Source of the DNA: Mesostigma viride
Taxonomy: Eukaryota; Streptophyta; Mesostigmatophyceae; Mesostigmatales; Mesostigmataceae
Assembly: GCA_009746045.1 (NCBI GenBank)
Contig: RPFO01002283.1
Coordinates: forward strand, 109,741-173,740
DNA length: 64,000 nucleotides
Direction of reading: 5' to 3'
Shown: positions 1 through 9,918 of the stretch, in pieces
How positions within the stretch are numbered: the stretch's first letter is position 1
How the letters are laid out: every line of letters starts with the position of its first letter
Notes under the pieces: generated by a model
The model's input: the letters and a program-made list of their open reading frames with translations, nothing else
Database searches by the model: none
Told to the model about the DNA's origin: nothing
Program-made: the position numbers and the translations under genes

Positions 1-820
1 TGATGGAGAGGGTTGCGTCTTGCCATTCTCCATTTAAGAAAGGGCCTTGCGGTCAAGTGGCATCTGCAATGTCAAGGAAGTTCCAATGAACTGATTTCAA
101 TGAACCTGTTTGACATCTTTGTGCGCAGCATGCCGCGTTTTCATGTCGGCTGCCGGGATCTCCTCTGCTCCACCATAGATTAGCGGGCTCATGATCATTG
201 CGTTGGTGACCTTCATGGTGAAGGGTGGCAAGACATAAGGTCCGCAAGCGGAGGAGGGGCAAGGTATTTTTTCAGCGGAGGACGGCGGGTTGGCGGGCAG
301 TCGGGCGCTGTGGCTGGGCGGATGCCCACTACAGTTGCCAATGGCGGGGCTGTCCCGAGAATGTTGACATGGTGGCACCAGCCCAGGTGCTGAGGCAATA
401 GATGAGGCATGCTTGGGGCGTTGTTGTGTGGGGCAGGTAAAGGCCACTAGGTGCCCTTGGCGCTTGTGACCACATGCCGTTCACGTCATGAATTTCCTGA
501 CATGGAGTTTCTACACGGCATTGGCGCCCTCCTCGGCTGCAGGCCAATTCTAGGAAGCCAGTTTGAGCTGTGCTGTGGGGTTGGGTGAGGGGTGCCGGCC
601 GCATGCAGTGGGGTGTCGGCAAGATGACCCCCGGGAGCGCCAGAACTGTCTGCGTTGTAGCACAAAAAGCTCTATTATGATTCATGCATATTAAGGTGAG
701 GGTCCTATGCCAGACCCCCCAAAACCATAATATGGAATAACATGCAAAGCTGGCCTGGGGGAACCCAAACCATTATTTTTCCATGTAAATGGGATGTATG
801 GGGGTCCATCCCACCCACTG
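1..820. other. No recognisable gene
   Basis: Both strands hold only short overlapping open frames without family motifs. I see no tRNA, splice-bounded exon or transposon end here. The stretch ends at the AT-rich 3' tail of a LINE fragment. Confidence 0.5.
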
Positions 821-1178
821 ATATTAAATTAAATTAAATTATAACATGCCTCCGTTGGGAGGTCATGTAGCACATATTCCTTGATGGATGGGTGGAGTGG
901 AGGGAGCTGCGTACCGTAGTCGTCAAGATCACTTTGCGACGAACCTACTTTGCGACAAAAAAAAAGGGTGAAATTTATATTTTGCGACCCAAAATGAAGG
1001 CAAAGTTTTAGGTTTGCGAGCCCATCGACTTGTTTATGGTCAGTGGCTGGTACCCAGCTTAATGAATGATTAGGTACTCGCCTACCCAAGTGTTTCGACT
1101 CATCATGCACTGATTAGTCTGATTAGTTATGATATAGGGCCCGGTGCGGCCATGGAAGGTGAGCCCATGTACTTCATG

Positions 1179-1723
1179 AGGACCTGTACCAGGGCATGCC
1201 ATATATCACCAGCACCATTAAGCAGCGGCGCCTGCAGCTAGTAGGGCACCTAGCTCGCACCAACCAGGTAGACACCTCACGTGGCCCCCCCGCAGGACTG
1301 CGACCAGCTCAGCCTGGCCGGCACCTCCTGACGTGGGCCGGGCCCCCTGATGTTAGACGCCGCAAGGCCCGCACCTTCAAAGAACAGCTAGTAGAGGACA
1401 TGGGGGGCCTAGGCCTCTCCGTGATTTGGAAGAAGATGATGGACAAGGCCAAGTGGGCCCAGGTCATAGAGGACAACGAGCCCCCCCCAGTGGGGAAGCG
1501 CCCGCGTGTGCAAACCCGTGGGAGGCACGCCAGACAGCTCCCCTAGGGCATCGTTAGGCTGTCTAGATAGATGTTGTAGTTAGAATGCTGTTAGATAGAT
1601 GCGTAGGTAGTTGATGTAGATAGATTAGACCGGTAGGACTGTTTGCACCCATCCATCCATCCATCGGGGTTAATGCTCCGTGACTCCCCAACGGGAGCAC
1701 GAGTCTAATTAATTAATTAATTA
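1179..1723 (+). mobile_element. LINE-C 3' fragment with 12-bp TSD
   Basis: The insertion is flanked by the direct repeat ATGTACTTCATG at 1167-1178 and 1724-1735. It ends in an AATT-type microsatellite tail preceded by a hairpin around CTCCCCAACGGGAGC, and carries the end of a reverse transcriptase frame at 1196-1546. The 5' truncation, tail and duplication of this size are standard signs of LINE retrotransposition. It lies inside the TA-target transposon, so it is the youngest layer of this nest. Confidence 0.75.
1196..1546 (+). pseudogene. LINE-C reverse transcriptase C-terminus
   Basis: The frame gives 116 residues with the pattern RRLQLVGHLAR near residue 11, followed by basic and tryptophan-rich stretches. 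This block (R-R-L-x-x-x-G-H-x-x-R) is typical of the region after the RT domain in many LINE ORF2 proteins. The catalytic RT core and the endonuclease are missing through 5' truncation, so the product cannot be active. The downstream part (Q-L-V-E-D-M, W-K-K, K-W, P-P-P-V-G-K) resembles the LINE-B C-terminus, suggesting related elements. Confidence 0.6.
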
Positions 1724-2431
1724 ATGTACTTCATGCGAACCTGTCTACTTGGGGCGGTGCGGCACGGCGCAGGCGCGACGCGGTAACATTTGAACTTTGC
1801 GACCCAAAATGAAGCCCATGAAAAGCAGTTTGCGAGGTCGATTCGCAAAGTAGTTCGTCGCAAAGTGATCTTGACCACTGCGGTAATCGAACTAACCTAA
1901 CCCTAAGCTATCTAGTCTAGAAAAATCCTAACTCCATGCTCACTACTCATGCATCAAAACGCCGCCTCCGCTTGGGGGGACGTGGTGCCCGTATTACGCA
2001 AAAACGGACAAAAGACGCTACTTTAGGGGCATATCCCCTTAGTAGCCCCTAAATGGGCCAAGATCCTGCCGATAAATCGGCTGTAACTTCACAATTTTGC
2101 AAACCAGATTCCATCCAACCTACCCATATCCAATGGCTGTCCTTGGGGACCAAGCATGTCCATGAGTTGCCCTTCGGGTTGGTATATCACAACCTTACAT
2201 ATATTCATTGAGAATGATAAATTACGGAGGTGAGATTGGCATGCACCATAAGGAAAACCCCCGAAAAGAAGAAGAACCCTGAAGAAATTAATAGTAATCT
2301 GACACGGACATCCAAGGATCACGTGCGCCAGCTGCACAAGGTACAAGTAACTACATCACAAAACTACGACACGCAGCAACATCGCTGCCGGCCCACCATG
2401 CAGGCCTAGCTGGAAGGGATCTAGACCGCAT

Positions 2432-2842
2432 TAAATTAAAAAAAAAAAATTAAATTATAACATGTCTCCGTTGGGAGATCATGTAGCACATATTCCAGGT
2501 TGGATGGGTGGTGTGGAGGAAGCCGCGTAATCGAACTAACCTAACTCTAAGCTATATCTAGTCTAGAAAAGCCTATCTACTCTACTCATCAAAACGGCTC
2601 CTCCGTTTGGGGGGAGGCGGCTTGCCCACAGGGGCTGGCGTGTGCGCCTTGACAATCTTCTTCCACCGCGTCTTGTCTTGCATGGCAGTCCAAAGACGGG
2701 AGAGAGAGTGGATGCGGTACTCAAACTGGGCTGGGACCACTAGGTCGTCCAGCAACATCTGGGTATAGGTCATGGCATGTTTCCCTACCTTTTTAGGAAT
2801 GTTCTTGGGGCCAGGCCAGGTCAAAATGTGCCGCCCCGGTTG
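2432..2842 (-). mobile_element. LINE-B insertion inside LINE-A
   Basis: The left end is an A- and TAAAT-rich tail, then the CTCCGTTGGGAG hairpin, then the LINE-B 3' untranslated region and coding end. The interrupted LINE-A sequence is continuous at 49870-49885 in the longer copy. A short duplication, GCAT, lies at 2428-2431 and 2843-2846. The copy is 5'-truncated. Confidence 0.75.
2582..2824 (-). pseudogene. LINE-B ORF2 C-terminal fragment
   Basis: About 80 codons end in a basic tail (PPPPKRRSRFDE) and contain the segment LLDDLVVPAQFE followed by SLSRLW and DKTRWKKIVKAH. A nearly identical frame occurs at 7902-8126, so this is the conserved C-terminus of the LINE-B protein. It lacks RT and endonuclease cores. 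Assignment to a LINE rests on the attached 3' hairpin, the microsatellite tail and the resemblance to the LINE-C C-terminus. Confidence 0.55.
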
Positions 2843-2847
2843 GCATG

Positions 2848-3118
2848 GGTCGCGACAAAGTCGGCCCGGGTGCAGCGGAATAACACATCAGCCACGGTGC
2901 GAGTGAGGGCGAGTGACAGGCGTAGCTGCTGCCAATACGAGGACCATGTGCGGGCAGACCACGGGGCGGTCTGACCCTCGAGCTAGGTCGAGGCGGTCTT
3001 CACGGCGCTGGCAGCACTCATGGAAAAACTCCGCTGTCTTGGGGCCCATGGCCCCGAACTCCTCAAGGACAAAAGGGATGACCCAGTGGGGCCCCACATC
3101 GCCGTAGGAGGCAAACTT
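2848..3118 (-). pseudogene. LINE-A endonuclease C-terminal fragment
   Basis: The minus-strand frame reproduces the last ~90 residues of the LINE-A protein (SYG.VGPH, FVLEEFGAMGPKTAEFFHECC, then R-R-E-D-R-L-D-L). Small indels shift the frame near 2960-2985, after which the remaining similarity continues in another frame. The catalytic PD...D part of the restriction-like endonuclease lies upstream and is absent. Confidence 0.75.
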
Positions 3119-3123
3119 GCACA

Positions 3124-3486
3124 GGTCGGACAAATAAAATAAATATTTGCATATTTACCCATATTTTATTTAATATTTATAAATAATGAATATTTATTCC
3201 CCTAAATATTATTTGCTGCGTTCGACTAACTTAGGGGAAAATATTTAAATGTATTTATGACGGAGCTGCTTCATGCAGGCGGAAAAATATTTAAATATAT
3301 TTGTCCAGAACTCTCTTTCGGCGGAAAAATATTTAAATATATTTGCAGCTAGCGGATTGGCCTGTAGGGCTAACTATTTAAACGTATTTAAATACTTTTT
3401 AACTGTATTTAAGTACTATTTAAATAGCAGGTATTTATGAATGTATGTGTGTATCAGTATATTTTTGACATTTAAACATTTAAATA
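3124..3486. repeat. AT-rich palindromic repeats with variable spacers
   Basis: A motif close to GGAAAAATATTTAAATATAT recurs around the TTTAAA centres at 3244, 3290, 3332, 3377 and 3387. The first four centres are 46, 42 and 45 bp apart, and the 19-25-bp spacers between them are GC-richer and unrelated to each other. A block of the same design lies at 27600-27958. The edge carries GTCGGACAAATA, which also occurs inverted at the edge of the other block. No coding sequence is visible. Confidence 0.65.
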
Positions 3487-3892
3487 CATGCCTGTCCTAG
3501 TTGCGCCTTATCCGGAGCGCCCTCCCCCCTTCCCCGCCGTCCGTCACCCGTAAGGCCGAAGCCCCTCAGTCACGTTTGCTCTCGAAGCTTCATGATCAGC
3601 TTGCGCAGTACCGCGCCTATCTAGATCAAGATCAATATCGAATCTAGATTAAGGGGAGGGTCCCATGGAAATGTATCAAAACTGAAGCCCCCTAATAACT
3701 ACAGAAATGCAACTGACAACCACTGAATGATGTTTGGGGACCATAAACATGATGTTTGGGCATGCATACGTATCAAGTTTCGTTGAAGTGACCAGCCGGA
3801 GCGGCTGCTTAGGTTTTAGCGGACAAGTGTTCGAAGCGCGTCATTGGTGAATTACTTGGGAACTTGGGTTTCCCCGCGAAACTCCAACCGCA

Positions 3893-4202
3893 CGTTCAGA
3901 TTTCCAAATCTCAAGTAAAGTTCGGCGCAACTTTCTGAACGGGGGCAGTTGACGAGCAGCATTCCTCCGGACGAATGAATTGCGTTCCATACTTGCGCAA
4001 AATTTTGAAAGGTAGCTTGCGTGCAGCCCTACTAAAATTTGCGCGGACGTTCAGATTTCCAAATCTCGGGTAAATTTCGGCGGAACTTTCTGAACGGGGG
4101 TAGTTGGCGGGCAGCGTTCCTCCAGACGAATGAAATGCGTTCCATACTAGCGCAAAATTTTGAAAGGTAGCTTGCGTGCAGCCCTACTAAAATTTGCGCG
4201 AA
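3893..4202. repeat. 155-bp tandem duplication
   Basis: Two copies, 3893-4047 and 4048-4202, each begin CGTTCAGATTTCCAAATCTC and end in ACTAAAATTTGCGCG. They differ at scattered positions, so the duplication is not very recent. Confidence 0.85.
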
Positions 4203-4203
4203 G

Positions 4204-4312
4204 TGTGGGACTGAAAATTCGTAACGGAAACTTTTTGGTAGTTGCCGTCAAGTCTTTTGTGCAAACGTGTGGGAGTGAAAATTCGTAACGGACCCGCTAG
4301 AATTTGGGTGGG
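4204..4312 (+). repeat. ATTCGTAACGG repeat modules, left copy
   Basis: The sequence GAAAATTCGTAACGGAAAC followed by TTTTTGGTAGTTGCCGTCA occurs here and, without its second half, again about 70 bp later. The same modules lie in the same orientation at 7290-7410, on the far side of the piggyBac-like element. They may be subterminal repeats of the enclosing element. Confidence 0.6.
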
Positions 4313-4335
4313 TCCTCACATCTGGCGGCACCCCC

Positions 4336-4977
4336 ATGACGAAGTGCCTTTTCGAGTACACGGCAGACTGGGGATACCGGCTACTTCTACATAAAAATCA
4401 TAGGATGCACCCGGGTCGCCTGCGCTGGCACCCCGAGTGGCCGGGCTACACCTGGATCAAGAACATTACCTTGGCAGTTGATCACCCATTGGTTGACAAA
4501 CGGGCCACCGACGTCCAGCACCTGCTTATGCATCGGGCCATCGGGGTCAATTCCCAATTGCACCACCGGTACTCCCACGCGGCGGCGTGCTTATGCAACT
4601 TTCCAGATGAAACAATTGAGCACAGATTTCTGGACTGCCAACTCGCCGGGGTTTGGCAATGGCTGCTGGGTATATGGGCCAAGTGGATGGCTATTACAGC
4701 TCCCCCCACCACCGTCACACTATCTACGGTTATTTTCGGCATCACGGGATTACGGGACGCGAGCCTCACAGCCAACCAGATGGCATGGATATGGCTACGC
4801 ACGACGATGCTTCACACCATATGGCAAGTTCGCAACGAGACCGTATTCACGTTACGTGCCGCGTACACGAGAGGTGCCGTGGTCCGCCGGTTTATCTCCT
4901 CTTGGAACCTGGCTATGCGTCGTTCATTACTGGCTCCTGGCGACGGAACAACACAAAGTATGGGACCCGGGCCCTAA
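4336..4977 (+). pseudogene. LINE ORF2 C-terminus with zf-RVT-like domain
   Basis: 213 codons resemble the zinc-binding region after the RT domain of plant-type LINEs: a lead-in with LRWHPEWPGYTW and LLMHRAIGVN, then C-x-C and D-E-T-I-E-H-x-F-x-x-C around residues 85-103, followed by a W-rich stretch and, near residue 174, W-x-V-R-N. This matches the zf-RVT family pattern (C..C, ET..H.F..C, W). The RT core is absent, so it is a fragment. No poly-A or microsatellite tail follows directly. A host gene with a similar zinc motif is less likely. Confidence 0.55.
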
Positions 4978-5175
4978 CAATGACACCCCCAGCCCCCTGG
5001 AAGTCTTCCATGCACTCATGGGCATGAACCAGGTCTTTACACGTATGCCGGATGACGATATATCTACAGTACAATGGCTACCTTGGTCGCAGGGCGCGCC
5101 TTATTAATGCGGGCACCCCAATTTAGGCAAAACTAGGCATTTCAGGCTATTTTTGGCATACCTGGGTCACCTTAA

Positions 5176-7258
5176 CCCTTGGATCGTGCTGTCCCCTATT
5201 TATAGTGGCCAGTTCAACTCGCCCCTACGAATAGGGGACAGATGGGAAGCGGCGCGGCGCGAATGCCAGTAGACATTTCCGTGATATTTTTAGGTCTGCT
5301 GCTAGAGCTAGATGTGTTCTACGCCCTGATACCGGACATCACTATGTTCAGACCAGGTTTACAGGGACTAATTCAGGGCCAAAGTACAGGGGGTACCCAG
5401 GTCCACCGGGACGAAAGTGAATGTAAAATAATTACGTACATGCAAATTCGAGGCTATGGCGGTGCAGAAAACTGATTGGTGTAGGAGCATCGATGCATGG
5501 ATTCGTTCAAAATTTTGTAGGCATGATTTATACGTTATAAAGATGCTATAGCCGCAGTCGCGCAACAACTACGGCTTCGCGCAATCATCTTGGACTGGGT
5601 TTTACTGCGTCAATGCGCGTTTATTGTGACGGGAGTGACGATGAAGCTAGCACTTGTTATAAGCGGCTTTGTCACTGAATATTTCTCATCGAGTACATTT
5701 CTTACGATGTATTTCGAATATTTCATTAGTGTCGTGGGCCAGGAAAGTCTCAACGCATCGGTCCTGTCGTCAGCTTGCTAGCTGTCCGTTAGCCTTATTT
5801 TTGCGGTTTTGACCTGGCGCAGTTTAGTGTCCCTGCGGTTACCGTCGACAAGGTTAAGTCGTCCTATCATTCGGTAAGTAATCTAGGACTCATTGTCGAA
5901 GGTTTGGGATGTCAAAGTCGCTTCTTTACCACTTTTCTGTAATGGTTTGTGGTAGTGGTTGCGCACAACCATTACGGTCAGATTTTCATCCGTTTTGTTC
6001 ATGATTGGCTGCGTCTGTACCAAATATACTATAATAATGAATTTTGTTACATGAAAATAAGTTCTATATGGTATCAAGATGGTTTGCACAGCCTAAATTA
6101 CTCAGAAAGATGGTGTCCTGGCCAGTTTTTTGTTAGCCTTTTGGCTTTGTTTGTAATGCAGTTGTGCAGCCACCCCATCTGTCTTCATGTAACACCTGTG
6201 GAGTCCCCAGTGCCTTGCTTGCATACAAAAGAAGGTCAATGCAGTGTCTCTGTGTGTTTTCACCTTAAGCAAGCATATGGAGGTCATTTGTTATGTTGTG
6301 GATGCATGGGTTACGTAGCCCCTTGCACACCCTTGCTATGCATGCATTTGGGCCTTGGCACAGTATACCTGCTAGTAGACATTGGTAGCCACCACATGGT
6401 GGTGTTTTTTTTACAACATCATGAAGTATATAGTTCAAGCTGCGTGTTAGTGATCATTTTGAGCATTACCCTGCAAGTAACAAGCACCATGTTCACACCT
6501 ACCGTTGTAATGCCTCTTAGTGCCAAGTTGTCGCCCCATAGCCAGTTAGCAGCCAATATGATGAAGCCCAGCATATGAGGAGCTACAGTAGCATTGCCAA
6601 TGATGTAGGCTTACTTTACCTCATTTAGTCTAGCATTGGCATGTTAGAAAAACTGTGCATGTGGTAGGTTTGTGTGGTGGGTAGTCTTTGGCCTTCCCAT
6701 GCCATGATACGCACGAATGTGACTGTGCATTGGCATGGCTACCTATGTTTAATTGCTGTTATGGATGTTCTGCAGGCTGAAATTGATTATATAATGCATG
6801 TTTGATCATCAATTATGTTTTTTGTTGCTATGGGATAAGAATTCTGAGTTGTAATGTCACCAGCCAAACTGGACCCTATTTGTAGTGGCCAGTTATTTTT
6901 AGATAGTGCAGCTGGGTCCCTGGGACAACCCATGATGTCAGTGTTCAGAAGCCATGCCTGGCTACCCAAGCAACTGCCTGAAAAATATTGGGAGCAACGG
7001 AATTGTTTTCAGGTGTAATAATGCAGAATACATGTGTTTTTTTTCGCACTCGCGCACCCCCCTGAGGGTGGTGCTATATTTAGCACCCATAGGACATTGC
7101 AACATGACCAATGACATGACCCCCATTTAAATCAATATATGTGTGGGCTTTGGTCCAAGTATGGACAGTAAAATTGTTTTTAGGTTGGTTTGTGGGCATT
7201 ATCTTCCAAAGTGCAACTGGCCCCTATTTGTAGTGGCGAGTTGGACACGATCCAAGGG
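5176..7258. mobile_element. piggyBac-like non-autonomous element
   Basis: The left end CCCTTGGATCGTG and the right end CACGATCCAAGGG are exact inverted repeats, each abutting TTAA (5172-5175 and 7259-7262), the target always used by piggyBac transposons. A subterminal motif close to CCCTATTTGTAGTGGCCAGT occurs near 5205, 6875 and 7222 and inverted near 5220. The longest interior frame, about 209 codons at 5949-6578, shows no transposase motif, so the element appears non-autonomous. A fragment of the same left end is inserted at a TTAA at 42856-42979. Confidence 0.72.
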
Positions 7259-7289
7259 TTAACTGTTATAAAATAAACTAACACCCATT

Positions 7290-7410
7290 TCACCGGAAAA
7301 ATTCGTAACGGAAAATTTTGGTAGTTGCCGTCACTTCATTTTGCGCGAGTGTTGGGCTGAAAATTCGTAACGGAAACTTTTTGGTAGTTGGCGTCACTTC
7401 CTTTGGTTCG
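7290..7410 (+). repeat. ATTCGTAACGG repeat modules, right copy
   Basis: Two modules of the AAATTCGTAACGGAAA type with TTGGTAGTTG(C/G)CGTCACTT repeat the sequence at 4204-4312 in the same orientation. They are followed by short ATTCGCTGA repeats. Confidence 0.6.
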
Positions 7411-7901
7411 ACTGAAAATTCGCTGAAATTCGCTGAATTCGTACCGTAGCCTAATTTTTAGTACCTCGAAGTGACGGGGCACCTAAAAATTTGCCCACAA
7501 GTACACTTGGCAGCGCGCTCACTGGGAAAAATTGTACAGCCGCTCCGGCGGGCCACTTGAACGAATTGTAATTGGCACCACTTGTTGGGGGTACTACCTG
7601 TCAGGGTTTTGACCCTATGATCATGTGCCCAACTGCCTATGTGAGATAGTTGTGTTTGTGGCCATCCTGATGTACACGGAGGTATTAGGGTTTGCGTCCC
7701 TAATAATCGCACCCGCCTGCCGTATATCTGGCCGATATAATTAATAGGCTAAGTAGGGCTTGCCGTGATATTTCCGGCACAGTTTGTAGCACTGAAAATA
7801 GTGCCGTATAGCAAATTAAGTTACAGAGTGCCGAAGTTGTAATTCCGGCACAATACTTTTCGTACCTACGGTGTCAGAATTACTTGGATCATGGCTTGCG
7901 T

Positions 7902-8126
7902 AGGGAAACCTTGCGTAGGGTAGGGAAACCTGTCACCAACTACGTTCAGATGTTGCTGGACGACCTAGTGGTCCCAGCCCAGTTTGAGCACCGCATACAC
8001 TCTCTCTCCCGTCTTTGGACTGTCATGCAGGACAAGACGCGGTGGAAGAAGATTGTCAAGGCGCACACGCCCGACCCTGTGGGCAAGCCACCTCCCCCCA
8101 AGCGGAGGAGGCGTTTTGATGAGTAG
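7902..8126 (+). pseudogene. LINE-B ORF2 C-terminal fragment
   Basis: The frame ends in KPPPPKRRRRFDE and contains YVQMLLDDLVVPAQFE and KTRWKKIVKAH, nearly the same as the frame at 2582-2824. It stops at TAG just before the 3' untranslated region. It has no start of its own; upstream codons are LTR sequence. Confidence 0.6.
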
Positions 8127-8261
8127 TGTAGTTAGGATTTTCTAGATAGCCTAGCGTTAGTATAGTTCGATCACGCGGCTTCCTCCACCCCATCCATCAT
8201 GGAATATGTGCTACATGACCTCCCCACGGAGGCATGTTATAATTTAATTTAATTTAATTTA
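7902..8261 (+). mobile_element. LINE-B insertion in an LTR
   Basis: The empty site survives in the other LTR (around 18581-18595). The duplication ATGGCTTGCGT lies at 7891-7901 and 8262-8272. The insertion ends in the CTCCCCACGGAG hairpin and four AATTT-type tail units and begins inside the coding region, so it is 5'-truncated. A short GCGTAGGGAAACC duplication sits at its 5' junction. Confidence 0.92.
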
Positions 8262-8655
8262 ATGGCTTGCGTGGCTGTGTCCATAAATGATACTAGCGGA
8301 CGCCCAACCAAGGCGTGACAAAATGTTTAAGTTGAGCCGTATGCACTTGTGGAAAGAAATCTGATATACTAGGTAGAGTACCAAGTGCTGGGCGCCGCGC
8401 CCTTCACCCATGTATGGGCCAAATGCATCCAACGCCCACGAATGCGCCGCTCCTAACTGGACGGCCAATACTGCATGCGTGGTTTTGTGACTTGCCAGCT
8501 TTCAGGCAGGCAACGTAGCATTTAACCTTTGGGTTGTCTCCTTAACAATTATGCCTCAGGCTCCGCAATAAAAACTGGCTATGGTAACAAAGTTGAGATG
8601 AGTTACACATGCAATATATAATTTCGAGACGACTCCTAGGTCTATTTTCTTGACA

Positions 8656-8670
8656 TGGTATCGGTCTGAG
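8656..8670 (+). promoter_or_regulatory. Primer binding site of element X
   Basis: TGGTATCGGTCTGAG directly follows the 5' LTR. TGGTATC is the start of the usual initiator-methionine tRNA complement in plant-type LTR elements; the rest deviates from the common form. Confidence 0.7.
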
Positions 8671-8676
8671 GGGGGA

Positions 8677-9457
8677 TGTAACAAGCAAAAATGACTTTGT
8701 TGTTACATCCTTTGTTTTGTGAATGTTTGGCTTTTATTTGAGGACTTTTGGATCAGTATTGAGAAAGTTATGAGGTTTCTAAGACGACGGTACTTGGAGC
8801 TGATACTTTGTCAACCAACTGATAGGAACCCTCATTGGTCGTGGCCTGATCCACGTAGGGTTGTAGTTTGTTGGCTGATACTACTGATAGGAGCCCTCAT
8901 TGGTCGTGGCCTGATCCACGTGGGGTTGTAGTTTGTTAGTTGGTACTATTGAGTCTTAAATGCTCCTTTGGGACTTCAGTGCTTACGACAGATTTAGGAT
9001 CTCATGGAAAGATTCTGCCAGGTTGTGTGTGTGGTGTTGTTCTGTTCTGTGTGACTAGGATGGATACGAAGATCTTGTATAGAATCCCATGGTTCTGATT
9101 GGTTCTCTTCAGGCTAAGGTTGGAGCAAGTTCGACAAGCACGTCGATATCAAGGACGTGGGGTCGCCATTGTTGCTACGTTGGTTTTGATTCACCATGGT
9201 ATAATAAAGCTTGTCTTTGTTGTCCATCCATAAGAGCCCCTTGGCTATAGACGTCCTTCAGTTCCACAGAGGTCGTCTATACACGAGCTTGTCTTTGTGT
9301 CTACAAGGGGTTGTGATTCCCTAAATCACGTGCTGTGGAATTTCCATCTCAACGTTGCTCGGATACTTGAAGTTCTGCGACTCAGGAAAGCAACCCAGGT
9401 AAAAGATCTTTCATATTGGACTGTGGATGATGTTGATGATCATTTTTAGTCGTTACA
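8677..9457 (+). repeat. 5' LTR of element Y
   Basis: 781 bp, nearly identical to 16000-16778. It contains an internal tandem duplication of about 65 bp (8821-8948) with the repeated CATTGGTCGTGGCCTGATCC. The sequence GGTATAATAAAG near 9198 could serve as a TATA-like or polyadenylation signal. Confidence 0.92.
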
Positions 9458-9472
9458 TTGGTATCGGGGATC
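9458..9472 (+). promoter_or_regulatory. Primer binding site of element Y
   Basis: TTGGTATCGGGGATC begins one base after the LTR end. TGGTATCGG again suggests priming by an initiator-methionine tRNA, as in element X. Confidence 0.75.
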
Positions 9473-9684
9473 TCTACTTTGGTGTTTCTCTTGAAGTCGC
9501 AACCTTCCGGGTAGTACAACGTTGATCAGATGTCTGTCATCCGAGAAGATTCATAGAGTTGCGGAAAACTTACGGTGTTACAGACTGAGACACATCCTGA
9601 TGTGACTGTCTTGCTCTGTAACACTAGAAGTCAGCCGTAACCGTTGTCTCTACTAGGCAGACGATCGCGACTCCATGTGGAAGT

Positions 9685-9918
9685 ATGAGTAGTTCGAAGA
9701 CACAATCACCTTTACCCCCTACTAATCAAGGTTTGGGAGATCCGTCATCATCTCTGGAACCCATTGCTAGGGAAGGTGCTGAGACAACTACTCATACTCC
9801 ACGGCGTCAACTTAATTTCAATCGTACTTCTATGACTGAAGTGAGGCGGGTTACACAATCACCTTCATCCCTACGGAACCAGGTGTGGGCGACCTTCTTC
9901 TCCTTCACCTCTCCCTAG
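9685..9918 (+). pseudogene. Short leader ORF of element Y
   Basis: An ATG-started frame of 77 codons, rich in S, T, P and Q, lies 230 bp after the primer site, where gag is expected. It has no gag motif or zinc knuckle and ends early. It may be the remnant of a gag N-terminus, but no family match can be claimed. Confidence 0.35.

Larger units (their letters stand above)
914..1883. mobile_element. Tc1/mariner-like non-autonomous transposon
   Basis: Terminal inverted repeats of about 35 bp with a few mismatches share the core GTCAAGATCACTTTGCGACG; the left one starts at 914 and the right one ends at 1883. TA occurs on both sides (912-913 and 1884-1885). Removing the element with one TA restores the LINE-B sequence found uninterrupted at 2522-2545, so the boundaries and the TA duplication are well supported. 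A TA target suggests the Tc1/mariner group; no transposase is visible, and the interior carries the LINE-C insertion. Confidence 0.72.
821..1985 (-). mobile_element. LINE-B 3' fragment, interrupted
   Basis: The left end is a TAAAT-type microsatellite tail followed, reading on the minus strand away from the tail, by the small hairpin around CCTCCGTTGGGAGG and the conserved TGTAGCACATATTCC block. The same block ends the LINE-B copies at 2432-2842 and 7902-8261. LINE-B sequence stops near 913 and resumes near 1884 (AATCGAACTAACCTAA, also seen at 2529); the gap is filled by a TA-target mini-transposon. The body is lost beyond about 1985, as expected of 5' truncation during target-primed reverse transcription. 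No intact coding region remains. Confidence 0.7.
2035..3118 (-). mobile_element. LINE-A 3' fragment, interrupted by LINE-B
   Basis: 2035-2431 repeats the LINE-A 3' untranslated sequence at 49493-49875 with a modest number of differences, and 2843-3118 repeats the following coding end. Between them lies a LINE-B insertion. The match to the full LINE-A ends in the middle of the endonuclease region, near the residues KFASYG, so this is a 5'-truncated copy. Like the longer copy it has no A-rich tail; both end close to the sequence CATTTAGGGGCT. Confidence 0.8.
3780..7565. mobile_element. Possible composite DNA element with inverted ends
   Basis: A sequence of about 27 bp at 3780-3808, with the core GCCGGAGCGGCTG, recurs inverted at 7536-7565 with three mismatches. 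Between them lie a tandem repeat, a LINE C-terminus and a piggyBac-like insertion. No target-site duplication is evident and no transposase is recognised, so it could instead be two copies of a short repeat in opposite orientation. Confidence 0.35.
7599..8655 (+). repeat. 5' LTR of element X, with LINE-B insertion
   Basis: It matches 18288-18973 throughout except for 371 extra bases, which equals the 360-bp LINE-B insertion plus its 11-bp target duplication. Ends are TGTCA and TGACA. Confidence 0.9.

Noticed and set aside
1895-1915. Telomere repeats (CTAACCTAACCCTAAG)
   Set aside because: Only two to three degenerate units; the sequence is part of the LINE-B 3' untranslated region seen also at 2534.
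5949-6578. Transposase of the piggyBac-like element
   Set aside because: The 209-codon frame has no DDE-type motif and a composition of random AT-rich sequence.
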